A stretch of DNA of 64,000 nucleotides from Raphanus sativus (GCF_000801105.2 NC_079516.1:19786611-19850610), one strand, 5' to 3'; counted from the stretch's first letter, positions 24,633 through 35,435 are shown. Notes: generated by a model from the letters alone, not told the origin. A program made the numbers and translations.

Positions 24633-25015
24633 TGATAGAGTATAGATCTATGCTTCTCGTAACAAACTCTTCTTGTATAGATTCAATGAATAAAGGAAGT
24701 ACAGCTTTGTAGAATGATCTCGAGTTATACTCTCATCACGAGTTCACTCTCGATCACTGATCTCATAGCGATCAGGTAGTACAGACTCATAACGTCTATA
24801 ACAGACTACAACAAAGCTTACCTTCACTACACACACTACTTCTTATTTATACTACTCGATAATAGCTGTAACCGAATAACGGCAAATACTCTAAATGAAC
24901 CAGAGGTTCTCTCGATGATTATTCAACACGTGATACTCATCACTCTGTAACTTCTCGCTCACTCTTCTCTTCTCCACCCTTCCTCTTACGGTAATACACT
25001 TTCTTGAGTCTATCA
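24633..25015 (-). repeat. 5' LTR of the gypsy element
   Basis: 383 bp, apparently identical to 19556-19938. It would hold the promoter for the minus-strand transcript; the gag-pol ATG lies about 45 bases inside the element from its inner edge. Confidence 0.95.
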
Positions 25016-25888
25016 TATAGCAATGTCAGTTCTTATGGGGGACGAGGCGAAAACTACGAACAAGCGTTTTGGTTGAGATAACAACTCACCTGTGCCACCA
25101 GCAAGGATAAAAGCAAGACCTTGTCCAGATATGCGATGGTAAACGGAGTTGACAATCTTCACATCATTGACGGTAAAAGGAATCCATCTGGCTAAAACAA
25201 CAAAAAAAAAAAGACAAGGTTCTTAATTATGCAGCTCTGTAGAACCTTCATCTGAATCACGAGAGTTATGCATCGGAACAGAGACTTTACCTGGCATAAG
25301 ATCTCACCTCCAAACATTGCTAAATCGATCTACATACATGGTAACATAACAACCAAAGATCACCAAAACACACACAAAAGATGTAGAATCGTAGCTAATT
25401 AAATAAGGAAGAGTAGATTGGTCCACTAACCGGTAGCGAACGAAATAAGGTGCAGCAACACCCACAAATCCATCGTTTGGCCCAGTATTCCGAAGAAGTA
25501 GGCTGGTTACAGTACTCTTTACGGAAAATCCACTGCAAGACCCTAACTTCTTGTTCAGGATATGTATTTTCCATTTCGCCCGAGCCAGACATGTAGCACA
25601 TAGAACCTTACAAAGCAACGTATCAATCAAAAACCAGTCACACAAAAAACTGAACATAGAAGTAAATATTTTTTTTGCAGAGGGGAGGTACCAGGATTAG
25701 AAATGACTCTCTCCTCTGACTTCAACATTATCTGCCAACAACGGATTAGAAGAGTTAAAAAGGAGGGAGGATATAGCATTTTTAATCTCGAAAAGAATGA
25801 AAAGATGAAGAAGCTGGTTTGTTTTACCTGACCAACTTGAGTTTCACCACCCAAAAATCTGAAAAGGTGTGACTCTATCTTGTTGAAT

Positions 25889-27220
25889 CTGCATCACATT
25901 ATCATCACTTATGAGACAAACATTGTTACCAAATGGCATAATCACATCATCTTAGAGAATACTAACTGGCCGGATCAGAATGAAATTCTGAAGCGACAAT
26001 AAATTAAAATGAAATTCTGCAACTCCTACTTACAATGAACCTCAAAGGTTATCAGATTACAAATAGATTACACGACTCCAGAATGTCTCTTGGAAACTAG
26101 TGAGGAAATTGAAGAGAGAGAGAGAGAGACAAGAAGATAACCTGGTAGATATAGGGCTGGAATGGAGTTGAGAAAAACGGTGCGGCCATCGTGTGGTGAA
26201 GCACAAACTCTGAGGAGGTTCAACACCCCCACTAAATTTCGAAAAATTCACAGAGTACGAGGTGGAGGTGATTACGTGGAAAAGTTTCATTGGTTTAGAG
26301 GAGCAACAATCTCCCCTTAGAGGCTCCATACACTCCCCTTACAGTAGTACTAACTAATAAACATATGATTTTCTACCAAAGAAAAGAAGAATCATAATGA
26401 CGATAAGAAACACGAAATAGAGAAACAAAAGCATTGTTAACTTTCTGGACTCTTATGACCCCAATGTTACTTCGAACACAAAAATATCTTCTTATCACAT
26501 TTCTCGCATCCTCCTTCTTGTCTTTGCTGGTCTCAGGTTGGTCTCACTGATCAGTTGAGCCAGATAGGGATGTCGATTACCAGCTTAGCCATCCATGCAA
26601 CGGTTTCTACTTCACACTGCCTGTGGCTTGAAGAAAGAGCTCGTCACGTTTTTTATGGGGCTGATCCCGCTCTAGGGAAAAATCTATTTGTTCAATTGAC
26701 AATATGCGCGCCAAAGAAATTTGACACAATGTTCTTGGACTTATTAAAATGGAGATTGCTCTGATAATTTTACTTAGTCTAATGTTGTACCACTAGTGAT
26801 GGTTTCCTGTTTAATCCATTTCCAATCATGTTAGTTTGATCAAAGGATAAACAACAATCCATTTCATTTTATTCAAAAACATTTCAAACTAACAAACTCT
26901 ATTTTCTAGCTCCTAACAACAAATATTAGTACACAAAAAAACGAGAATTAACCCATCCTAAAGGCAAAATAAAAGCATACAAATACAAAGATAAATTTAA
27001 GAAAAATAATAATTTGTTTTTTTTTTCCCTTCCTTTTCACTTCTTTTTCTTTCCTTTTCTCACCCTATTTATCAAAGACCCTACTCAGTTAAACAACCTA
27101 ACAAAGCAGATCTTATTTTACTGTGACCAAAGAACCAGTCTAGTCTGTAAACCCCAAACCAGAGAGACAGAGATATCTGCATGCAAATTGCTATTTTCAG
27201 ACCGCCACTTTTGCAAATCC
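25889..27220. other. Intergenic region with two unassigned coding-like stretches
   Basis: On the minus strand 26142-26329 reads MEPLRGDCCSSKPMKL and onward to a CCAG|GTTATC junction; it could be a first exon of the AIM24-like gene, but its sequence does not resemble the family's start. On the plus strand 26555-26764 reads LEERARHVFYGADPALGK and FVQLTICAPKKFDTMF, protein-like but unrecognised. A GA microsatellite lies at 26113-26130. The part at about 26870-27220 is probably the 3' UTR of the MYB gene. Confidence 0.35.
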
Positions 27221-28487
27221 TTACACCGCATGTACCACGTTGGAGATGTCTGAACTATCAGAGCTAGGATTCGGGTGAAATGCTGATTGTCTCGTACCTA
27301 GCTTCAGCGAAAGAGACTGATCAGATTCTCCATTCTTCTTCTTTGACTCTCCAAGGCTAAGCTTAGACATACCAAGAAGCTCATCCACATTAATAGGAGC
27401 TTTTGAGTGCACTGCAGTTGGTCTAAGAATCTGATGAGTTTCCTCTTTCTTGGTTGGCTCAGGAACAAAACCAGCTGGCCATATTGGGTATGGAAACGGG
27501 TAGTACGGTGAGAAGTAGGCTGGGTATAGTATAGGGAATGACTGTAGTTGTGGTTGCAGCTGTGTGGTTTCTTCTAGTATTGACGAAGAAGAAGAAGCAG
27601 CAGCAGCTATGGAGGTTGGTTCACCGGTGGTGGAGTTTGTTGAGTCCATGGATTCACATTCATCGATCTCCAAGATTGATGGTGCTTGACGGGAGGTAGA
27701 AGCAACTGTCTGATGAACAGAATCAGAACTTTGCATTAATGTTTCCACAGGAGCGTTCTCTGTTTCCGGTTCTTGCTGATCCATCGGTATATCTTCTCCC
27801 TGCAAAGATAAATTACACATATGACTTATTTAATCAAACACACACCATAGCTTATGAACCATTTTTGATTCAGTATCTCTAACCTCAATCATATAGGCGT
27901 AACGAAAGAAGGACTAACCTCATCAGGAATCATATCAAAGAGACTAGAACGTCTTTTGCGACGAGACACATTAGATTGTCTGATGAAATACTTCTGAGCA
28001 TGGCTAGCAACCTGTGTCGGTGTCCTCGTATTCACATAGTTTCTCGAAATGCCACGCCAATCACCTTTACCTAGCTTCTGTAAACCTAACAAGAACATCC
28101 TATGTTCTTCCTCTGTCCATGGAGTTCCTACAAACACACAAAATCTCAAGAAACGAATTGGATTCAACGGGATATTGAATCAGAGAGTTGGATAGATAGA
28201 TAGATACCTTTCTTTCTCTCACGGCTAGAGGAAGAGCCAGCAACGAAATCCTCAGAAGCGTAACCATCACCACCACCACCACCAGCGACATGGTCAGGGA
28301 CATCACCAGGAGAACCCGACCCATGCCCACCCGATCCAGAGCCCGTGTAGTGGCTAAGATTGCCCATACTTGCACTTTTCCTGATCGAACCTTCGGTGAG
28401 CCTTACACCGAATAGCTTCACACCACGATTGGGACATGTCCGGGAGTTGTGACCGTTGTGATTGCAGTGAGAGCAACGACGAGTCAT
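27221..28487 (-). CDS. KUA1: MYB-related (1R, SHAQKYF) transcription factor, KUA1/MYBH-like
   Basis: Three exons, 28208-28487, 27919-28127 and 27221-27799, give 355 residues in an open frame. Residues 1-20 hold a CCHC knuckle ([14 protein letters not shown]). Residues 94-145 are the MYB repeat with [19 protein letters not shown] and SHAQKYF (135-141). A basic [11 protein letters not shown] follows. Near the C-terminus lies the EAR-type repression motif SLSLKLG, and the end reads [14 protein letters not shown]. This closely matches Arabidopsis KUA1/MYBH (At5g47390), a repressor that binds TATCCA-type elements and promotes cell expansion and delays leaf senescence by limiting peroxidase genes. 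A Ser-rich run and a Gly-run (GGGGGDG) differ from what I recall of the Arabidopsis protein. Its place beside the AIM24-like gene supports orthology. The symbol is by similarity. Confidence 0.94.
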
Positions 28488-29094
28488 GGCCCCAATACTA
28501 TTTTCAATCGGATCTGATTAGAGTTGAAACGTGTTCTTCGAACGCGGATCGGATCTTAGCTGATCGCAGAAGCACAGAATCTAATTGAGAGAGAAGGAGC
28601 GAAAGACAATAATATCGGCTTATCTGGTCGGATTTATTACAAGACTTCGATTTATCCGACCGTACTCACTGTAAGATATTTATTTTATTTTCTCTTCTTT
28701 GCTATTGCTATGTTTATTATATATAATCGAAAAAAATGTTTGGTGTGTCATGGGTGGATTTTTTCTTCTTCTGTTTTATATGTTTCCACATTGAATTAAG
28801 GTCAATGTCAATGTGTCCACTTTAGTAGATTTATTTTTGTGAAAATATATAAATTAATTGAACTGGTTAGTCAAATTTAGCTATTACTATTTAATGGTAA
28901 CGTCATTTTTTAAAAAAAAATTGCAAGGATACAGACTGTCTGCAATTTTGTAAATATTATTTTACTATATAAAAACAGTTTACCTGTCTTTTCTTTTCAA
29001 TATCATTTGATATGGAGTACATCTTGTTTTTAAATCAGTGCCACAACAAATCAAAAAGTGTGACTTTTTTTTTGTTTAGAGGCTTTCAAGTTGT
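28488..29094 (-). promoter_or_regulatory. 5' UTR and promoter region of the KUA1-like gene
   Basis: The first 150 bases upstream of the ATG are GC-richer and purine-rich on the minus strand, as expected of a 5' UTR. Beyond about 28700 the sequence is AT-rich with no recognisable gene or clear TATA assignment. Confidence 0.4.
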
Positions 29095-30563
29095 AACGTT
29101 TTCTATATAAACATGCACTATTCATAAGATGCTAGTTTCTAAGTTTATTGCTTTTATAGTTGTCCAAGTGTTTCTGAGAGGCTTATTTTCTAAGCTAAAG
29201 CTAGATAATTTCAAATCACTTGTATGATTTTTATAATTACACTAGGATTATAATGGATACTAGATTTTTACCCGCGCTTCGAAAGCGCGGGTATTATTTT
29301 TCACTTTTATAAAAAAATATTATTTGTTTGTAATTATTGAATGTATTTATCTTAGTAAAACTTTCTTTATAATAAATTCGACATATTAGAGTGTCTCTGG
29401 TAAACTATATGTTTTTCTGATTTTATTTTATTACCTCTTCAATCAATATATTTATTTGGCTTGTTGTTAAAATAAATTATTTTTGAACATAACTGTATAA
29501 TATTTTTACAGCGATATTTTGTTTAAACAATGTGACATATTTCTATATTAATTAAATATTTACATTGTAATTTTATACAAATCAACATATTTGTCTAGTT
29601 TGTTGTTAAAAAAAATGATTTTGAATTCAAATGTACAATACTTTTTTTTTCAGTTCTTATAATTTTTTTAAATAAATTTCTTTCAATATAAGCTATATCA
29701 AAAATTAGTCAACTAAAGAATCTATAAACAATTATTTACATAGCAATATAACATATTTATATATTAATTCAGTTTACATTTTGACATGCACGCCTGCACG
29801 AATTTGTATTTTTGTATATAAATTATTTATTACTGCCATATTTAAAATGAAAGTTTATTGCTATATTTTTAGGTTGCTACAAACCAACCCGGACCGAAAA
29901 TGATCCAACTTGAACCTCCTACGACATTTATAATAATCGAATGATATTTATTTAATTTAAAAATCTAGGAGAAAAATATTGTGTATCACAAAAACATATA
30001 TGATCAATTAGTGATTTCCTAAAATGTAGAAAGTTTAAATGGATTTGCTGATTTTATTTGGAAAAAAATAAAAATACAATCCAAGTTTCCAAACTATTTT
30101 TTTAACTACAATCCAAGTTTCCAAACAAACTTAATCTTTATAAATATTATCTAAGTAACCAAACACTCCAATTTTGTACTTGAGTTTTAATAATATAGAT
30201 TCATAGAAACCCAATCAACATTTAGCCACAAGATTATTTACCTAATCAACATGTCAAATTATGTAACAACCCTTGTTGCTTTCCTTGTTCCATGTACATA
30301 ACTTGACTAGATCTTTAGAAGTTACAAACAATGTTAAAGAATATAAAATCTGTTAGTTAAATATCACAAGAAACTAGATAAATGCTAACAACTCACGCAT
30401 AAGAAGATGGACGTTGGTCTTAGCTAGAGACTTAGACTATTAATAATAATACATTAACAATGCAATTTATACATAAAATAATATTCAAAACCATTTAGTA
30501 AAAAGAAAAAATTCAAAACCAAAACTAGACCTCCATAAAAAACACTATATAAACCTTACATAT
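29095..30563. repeat. About 510-bp duplicated segment, copy 1 (interrupted by a Helitron)
   Basis: From AACATGCACTATTCATAAG to AAACCTTACATATAC this matches 47705-48213 with roughly 90-95% identity, apart from the 940-bp Helitron. The sequence is non-coding. It may itself be part of an undescribed repeat, since similarity stops abruptly on both sides. Confidence 0.85.
29260..30199 (-). mobile_element. Non-autonomous Helitron, 940 bp, with exact empty site in window
   Basis: On the minus strand it starts TCTATATTATTAAAACTCAAG (first 20 bases canonical ATREP-like) at 30199. It ends with hairpin CCCGCGCTTCGAAAGCGCGGG, 10 nt and CTAG at 29260. The host reads GGATA|TTCATAG, and the paralogue at 47.8 kb has precisely GGATATTCATAG with nothing inserted, so the element entered between A and T with no target duplication. 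No coding capacity is seen. Confidence 0.95.
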
Positions 30564-31189
30564 ACTAGAAACAAACACTATATAGACCTTACATATATAT
30601 ACTATAGTGAAAATGTGATTTCAGTTTTTGATATAACAAACGTCCCACATGACCATTTTCACCACTAACCAATCTCCTTATATCCGTTGTTGTGCAATCT
30701 TTGTCACATCTCGGAATTTACTATGCAAAAATAATATGATCAAAGCATTATAAGAGTGTTAAAACGAAATACACCACTCTTAATTAGTTCTACAAAAACA
30801 AAACTAAATACACCAATTTTGTTTATGACGAAAAAAGGACGAGCGTACAAAAACATATGACAAAAATAGATTATTACAACGGACAATGAGTGGGAAAATT
30901 GTCATTTAAATCACGAACTTTCAATTTGGTTGGAAAAAAACATGAAATTTTCCTTGGACAAAGCAAATATTGACAGGAAGTGTTAAAACTTTGCAAACCC
31001 ATAAGCTATAATAGTCATTTTAAATTTTAATTTAGTTTGACTAAACCAAATTAACACGACTTTAACTCGGTTAACAGATTGATTAGACCATGACGTTAAT
31101 TCGGCTAACAGATTGATTAGACGGGGTTAAACGCTGTCTCTAATCTCCGTTAAGTTCAAACGATGTCGTTTTCTTTTTTAAAATAGCAT

Positions 31190-31256
31190 CTGAATGGAAT
31201 CGAACCCATGACTGAAAACGAGCCCATTGGAAGGCAAACCACTAGACCACTTGCAT
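31190..31256 (-). other. tRNA-like sequence in the left MULE arm
   Basis: The minus strand has an A-box-like TGGTCTAGTGG and a B-box GGTTCGATTCC at tRNA-like spacing, followed by an A-rich end. Acceptor and anticodon stems do not fold convincingly, so I call it a tRNA-derived relic and not a gene. Confidence 0.55.
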
Positions 31257-31903
31257 TTTTTAACTTGAATGAATACTAATAGATATTATTATGAAACCTC
31301 AAAATCATCTTCTCCCATCCTAAATCCCTAAATGATGTTATAAATATTAAATCTTGTAAATAACCTAATAATTAAAAAATTTCGTTAGTATTATTAAAAA
31401 TTAAAAATTATAATTATTATTAGTTTATTTATAATATTAAGTTTTTATATAATATTAAGTTTTATTTATAAGTATTATTAAAAATACTACTTATAAATAA
31501 TTAAATGATACTAAATGATTTTTAATTATAGTTTTTAATTACTTATAATACTAAATGATTTTAAATTATAATTTTTAATAATACAAAATGATTTTTAATT
31601 ATAATTTTTAATAATACAAAATTATTTTTAGTTTATAAATTTTAGCTATACTAAATGAATTTTATTTATACTAAATTATTGATAATACTAAATGATTTTT
31701 AATTATAATTTTTAATAGTACTTATAAATGACTTAATAGTTATTATAAGTTTTAATATTTTTAATAATGCTCACGAAATTTTAATAATTAATAAATTATT
31801 TACAATTTTTAATATTTGTAAAATTATTTCGGGATTTAGAATGAGAGAAGATGATTTGGAGGTTTCATAATAATATCTATTAGTATTCATTCAAGTTAAA
31901 AAA

Positions 31904-31966
31904 ATGCAAATAGTTTGGCCTTCCGTCGAGTTCGCCTTGGATCACGGGTTCGATTCCAAAAATGGC
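31904..31966 (+). other. tRNA-like sequence in the right MULE arm
   Basis: This is the inverted partner of 31190-31256. The B-box GGTTCGATTCC is intact, while the A-box part (TAGTTTGGCC) has decayed. Confidence 0.5.
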
Positions 31967-32157
31967 GTTTAACACCGTCTAATCAATCCGTTATCCGAAT
32001 TAATGTCGTGTTTAATTTGGTTTAGTCAAACTAAATTGAAGTTTAAAATAACTATTCAAACTAAGTTGGTGGTTTAAACGGTTCAATGGAAAGTTCGCGT
32101 TTTTTTAACTAAATTTGAAAATTAACGATTTAAATGATAATTTTATCGATAATGAAT

Positions 32158-33085
32158 GAATGGGCTTAGTCATTAAGATTAATAGGTTCCATGTCCCAAA
32201 AGCCACGTAGATAGGAAGAGAGCGGCTTATCCAGAAAGTAAAATATTCATTTTGTGTTGCTGGTGAGATCATATAGGATTCTCTCAGAAGTATTCTCAAC
32301 CGCTCACGTGTCACGTTTTCTCGATGGCATATTCTATCGCACCTTCGCATAATTGGAACTTCCTCAATTTCTTTTGTTTGTCGTTAGACCGTCCTCAACT
32401 CTACACAATTTCTTACTCTTAAATAGAATTTGAAGGAATACAATCTCTAATGTATTCCTATATTTTTATTTCTTAAAATAGAGAAACTCTATAATAAAGA
32501 TGGAGTTTACTCATTCTTCTATAGTAGCAATCTCTATTTTAGAAGAAAAATTATAATAAAGATGAAATGAATTTGATTCTAAATGTTATTGTAGAGTCAA
32601 ATACAAAGAAGTGTTGAAAATGCTATTGAAATAATCTAACTCTATTTTATCTTCTATTTCATTATGAAAGAAAAAATGAGACTATTCTATAAACACAATA
32701 ATGATTTTATTTTTGGTTTATTATTCATTTTATTTTAAAATAGAATATAATTAGAGTAAACTTAACTTTATAATAGAATTATTCAATTTTGAAAAAAAAA
32801 ATGGAGTGATAAGTTGAAGATGCTCGGTAATCATTATATGTAAAACATTTTTCACCTAACATTTAATTTTATACTAAATTTCTTTGCATAAAAATACAAA
32901 TTTATTTATTTTTAAATTAAAAATTAAAAAATTATTTCTTTAATCTTCATTGACCATATATTTTTAAAATGGAGTTTGAAACCAAACTTCTTTCCAGAAA
33001 GATAGATGAATATTTAGGTGAAATTCAGTGTAGATCCCATTTTATTCATTTGTGATTATTATAATATTACTTCTATGCAATATTA
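32158..33085. other. AT-rich spacer without recognised gene
   Basis: Strongly AT-rich, with short repeated motifs of the kind AATAGAGTAGAAT near 32400-32760. I see no coding region that I can support. Confidence 0.4.
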
Positions 33086-33585
33086 TATTATCAAACTTTA
33101 ACAACTAATTTTAGTTCCAGACGGGAGAATCACTCATGATTATCATCTCTTCCAAGTTTTACTTTACCAAAAGACATTCATTTAAACTAATTGATTTTCG
33201 TCTTCTGTTTCACGTGTTCTTAACGGAATCATGAAACTTACTCGAAAAAGAAAAGAAAAGGAAGGCCAAAAGCAAAAAAAGGTTTATTTATTTGCCACTA
33301 ATCAAACTTGGATCCGTAAGATAGAGACCATCTACAACTTAGCGTGGACCCTTTCTTCTTCTTCATCTTCTTATCACTCAAGCTCAGCCTCACTCTCTCA
33401 TTAAGCCCACCTCAACATTCTCGATTCAAGAAGCCACTATCGATAACATCAGAGTTGCTTTCAAGGATAAGAGACTGACATCAAAACATCTCGTTGAGTT
33501 CTATCTCAAAGCAATCTCCAAACTCAACCCCATGCTCCATGCCATCATCGAGACGAACCCAGATGCATTAATCAATGCAAAAAAG
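33086..33585 (+). pseudogene. Truncated duplicate of the amidase gene with its promoter
   Basis: 33109-33345 matches the promoter of the amidase gene at 16987-17250, and 33346-33582 matches its first exon (SIQEAT, VAFKDKRLTSK, LVEFYLKAISKLNPMLHA). The segment with the ATG and most of the signal peptide is deleted, and similarity ends after the codons for DALINA. The rest of the gene is absent, so it is a dead fragment. Upstream, the join AACTAA|TTTTAGTTCC at 33108/33109 is the empty site of the Helitron pair found at 12172-16986. The tRNA-Leu gene starts only about 20 bases beyond its end. Confidence 0.9.
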
Positions 33586-33601
33586 AAGTGTTAATCAACA
33601 T

Positions 33602-33605
33602 GACG

Positions 33606-33676
<71 letters not shown>

Positions 33677-33681
33677 CGTCA
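33602..33681 (+). tRNA. tRNA-Leu (anticodon UAG)
   Basis: An 80-nt class II tRNA. Acceptor stem GACGGTT pairs with AGCCGTC, discriminator A. D arm GCCGAGTGGTCTAAGGC, anticodon stem-loop CCAGA-TTTAGGC-TCTGG (anticodon TAG), extra arm TCCGAAAGGGC, T arm GTGGG-TTCAAAT-CCCAC. A T run follows at 33687-33690 as a Pol III terminator. CCA is not encoded, as usual in plants. It reads CUA leucine codons. Confidence 0.97.
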
Positions 33682-33733
33682 AATCCTTTTAATATTTTCA
33701 TTCCTTTCAAAAAAAGGAAGAAATGTTTATGCG

Positions 33734-33927
33734 TTAATTGTGGCAATTGTAGACCTTCTTCTTTCTCCTGCAGCTTGTCTGTTTCTCCATCACCACCTCT
33801 CTTTTCATCCTTCCCAACTTCTTGACCATCTGATCTGTACTACTCTGAATCTTACGCAAAGTACTCAAATGCTGTGTTTTACTCTGAATCTGGTCCAAAG
33901 GATTCAAAAGCTGCTGCCAAAAGTCGT
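33734..33927 (-). pseudogene. Array copy 1: isolated last exon of the tandem family
   Basis: Only the last exon remains, starting at the acceptor CTGCAAAAAG-side junction at 33927. It reads DDFWQQLLNPLDQIQSKTQ, then SSTDQMVK, nearly identical to copy 2 (34403-34722). Then the tail switches to the basic frame (MEKQTSCRRKKKVYN) because of an indel. None of the upstream exons is present. It lies between the tRNA-Leu gene and copy 2, and looks like a recent partial duplication of copy 2. Confidence 0.8.
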
Positions 33928-34402
33928 CTGCAAAAAGAAACCAACACACGTTAAGTTTGGGATTCAGATAAAGTCACAAAAAGAGAAACAGAGAGGAAAG
34001 TTGAGAGTAGTTTAGTTAATTCTCGTTGTTGTAATGGTTTGATGATATTAGTGTGGCTACTTGGGGTCATTTGTAATTTTGGATGATTGGCCTTCCCAAG
34101 TTATAGTGCCTATGTATGATGTGACATTCAAGTATTTAAATCAGAAAAGATCGGTTACAAACTACAACATTAACCGAATTATGAAAAAACTCCATTAGAT
34201 TTAACTTGTTACATGTTTATCTCTTCTCAACAATACAATGTTTTTTTTTTAACTGCGTAGCTAGTACTAGTAGTAGCGTCTAGGATGGTAATAAGAAAGC
34301 AAGCAACATGTATGTGTCCTCCGCAATATGTTCTGGTAATCAAAAAACTATGCTAACATAAGAACTGTCCATTTGTAGATTCTGATCCTGCAGCTTCTCT
34401 GC

Positions 34403-35435
34403 TTATTCGTTGTCACCTCCCTCATTCTTCTGCATTTCTTCATCGTTACCTTCCTCTTTCTTCTGCAGTTCTTCATTGTTACCTTCATCTTTCTTCTGCA
34501 GCTTCTCTGTTTCTCCATCGCCACCTGCCTTTTCATTCTCCCCAAGTCGCTGTCTCTTGGAGGATCCCTCCGCAGCAGAAGGATGTGGTCCAAATTCATG
34601 ACCATCAGTCAGTAGCTTGACCATCTGATCTGTATCACTCTGAATCTTACGCAAAGTACTCAAATGCTGTGTCTTACTCTGAATCTGGTCCAAAGTATTC
34701 AAAAGCTGCTGCCAAAAGTCGTCTGCAAAAAGAAACCAGCACACATTAATTAGGTTTGAGATTCAAATAAAAGACACAAAAAGAGAAACAAAGAGGAAAG
34801 TTGAGAGTAGTTTAGTTACTGGGGTAAGCTGGTGGTGGAGATAGACGTTGCTGCTCTTGCTCTCCCTGTATAGCTGAAGTTCCCTCTCGTGGCGAACCTA
34901 AGCAACAATCAGAAGATAACCAAAAAAAGACAAAACTCAAGACCAAAAAGAGAAGGATACTTGTGCGACAAGAAACGAGGTGTTTTTTCTATTTCCGTAC
35001 TTGATGCAACGCGCTCACAGGTCCTTAGATTGCGCTCACGGGTCCTTTCATTGTGTAATATGAAGTAATCTGGATTGTTTCGTTCAAGGGCAGACCAAGC
35101 TACACAAAGATCAAGATTCGAATTACTCAAGGGTTACCAAATAGTTAATGATTTGGTGAGAGAAGAAGTTTTACCTTTCTTGATATCTTTACGTGTGAAT
35201 TGATACCGAGTCTGTAGATATCTCAGTGTTTCATCCTTGCTCATGTAGTTACCAATGCAGTCCTTGACCATGAGATGAATCCGAATCTGAGAAAAGAAAA
35301 GAAGAAAGAGTTTGCTGCAATAATCAATCGTGGGAAAGGATTCATAAACCCTAGGAGATTCTTGGATGGATCAAATCTTACGTGTTTATGCATTTCCTCT
35401 TTCGGAGTACCGCCAGGGAAAGAAAGACCTGCCAT
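34403..35435 (-). CDS. Array copy 2: plant-specific TIGR01589-like protein
   Basis: Five exons, 35382-35435, 35175-35286, 35001-35099, 34820-34897 and 34403-34722, join to an open frame of 220 residues. Residues 1-18 (MAGLSFPGGTPKEEM) are a variable lead. Residues 19-85 fit the uncharacterised plant domain TIGR01589 (A_thal_3526): VKDCIGNYMSKDETLRYL, then AWSALERNNPDYFILHNERT. A Pro/Gln-rich linker follows. The last exon is a helical, coiled-coil-prone stretch (FWQQLLNTLDQIQSKTQHL), an NLS-like SKRQR and an acidic repeat tail of 11-residue units such as LQKKEEGNDEE. The function is unknown. The NLS and acidic tail suggest a nuclear or chromatin-associated protein, which is an inference only. 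No defect is visible. Confidence 0.8.

Larger units (their letters stand above)
19556..25015 (-). mobile_element. Complete Ty3/gypsy chromovirus retrotransposon
   Basis: 5460 bp, flanked by the 5-bp duplication TATAG (19551-19555 and 25016-25020). Two 383-bp LTRs bound one long gag-pol frame on the minus strand. The LTRs begin TGATAGA and end TCTATCA. A possible primer-binding site starting TGGCGCGGTGAAAC lies next to the 5' LTR; it does not match the common initiator-Met site. A polypurine tract (TTGGGGGGAGTAT on the minus strand) precedes the 3' LTR. The compact size and C-terminal chromodomain fit a Reina-like chromovirus, though that clade call is an inference. It lies in an intron of the AIM24-like pseudogene in the same orientation. 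Confidence 0.95.
19342..25888 (-). pseudogene. AIM24 / TRAP-like family gene, broken and split by a gypsy element
   Basis: Collinear exon blocks on the minus strand read as the AIM24 family (At5g47420-like, tryptophan-RNA-binding attenuator fold). They are: about 25828-25888 (QQDRVTPFQI, GGETQVGQ), 25695-25735 (IMLKSEERVISNP), about 25433-25605 (MCYMSGSGEMENTYPEQEV, WIF, LLLRNTGPNDGFVGVAAP), about 25297-25325 (MFGGEILCQ), 25090-25191 (SGQGLAFILAGGTG) and 19342-19535 (VQKVLEV, GEVLTIDVSCIAALTP, LRRAVFG, MRENLRLMIQIALFST). The last intron contains the whole gypsy element. Three frameshifts are visible: before GGETQ, after WIF, and after VQKVLEV. The blocks before the final MRENL and after GEILCQ are deleted, so it is a pseudogene. 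Introns are preserved, so it was not retroposed. Confidence 0.82.
30882..32157. mobile_element. MULE-like non-autonomous element with long inverted repeats
   Basis: Body 30892-32147. The two arms (about 30892-31340 and 31810-32147) are inverted copies of moderate identity, sharing for example TTTAGTTTGACTAAACCAAATTAA and TAACTTGAATGAATACTAATAG (each shown in the left-arm sense, core of 20). Flanks GACAATGAGT (30882-30891) and GATAATGAAT (32148-32157) match 8 of 10, as expected for an aged 9-10-bp Mutator-type duplication. The centre is extremely AT-rich with its own short repeats. No transposase is present. Confidence 0.7.

Noticed and set aside
26555..26764. Complete small gene of 69 residues
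   Set aside because: Protein-like, but with no homology I recognise and no clear promoter or introns; listed only as an unassigned stretch.
31190..31256. Functional tRNA gene on the minus strand
   Set aside because: A and B boxes are present but the acceptor and anticodon stems do not pair.
34410..34601. Plus-strand Ser/Phe-rich frames over the last exons of the array genes
   Set aside because: These are antisense shadows of the acidic repeat tail; they recur in each copy without splice or start context.
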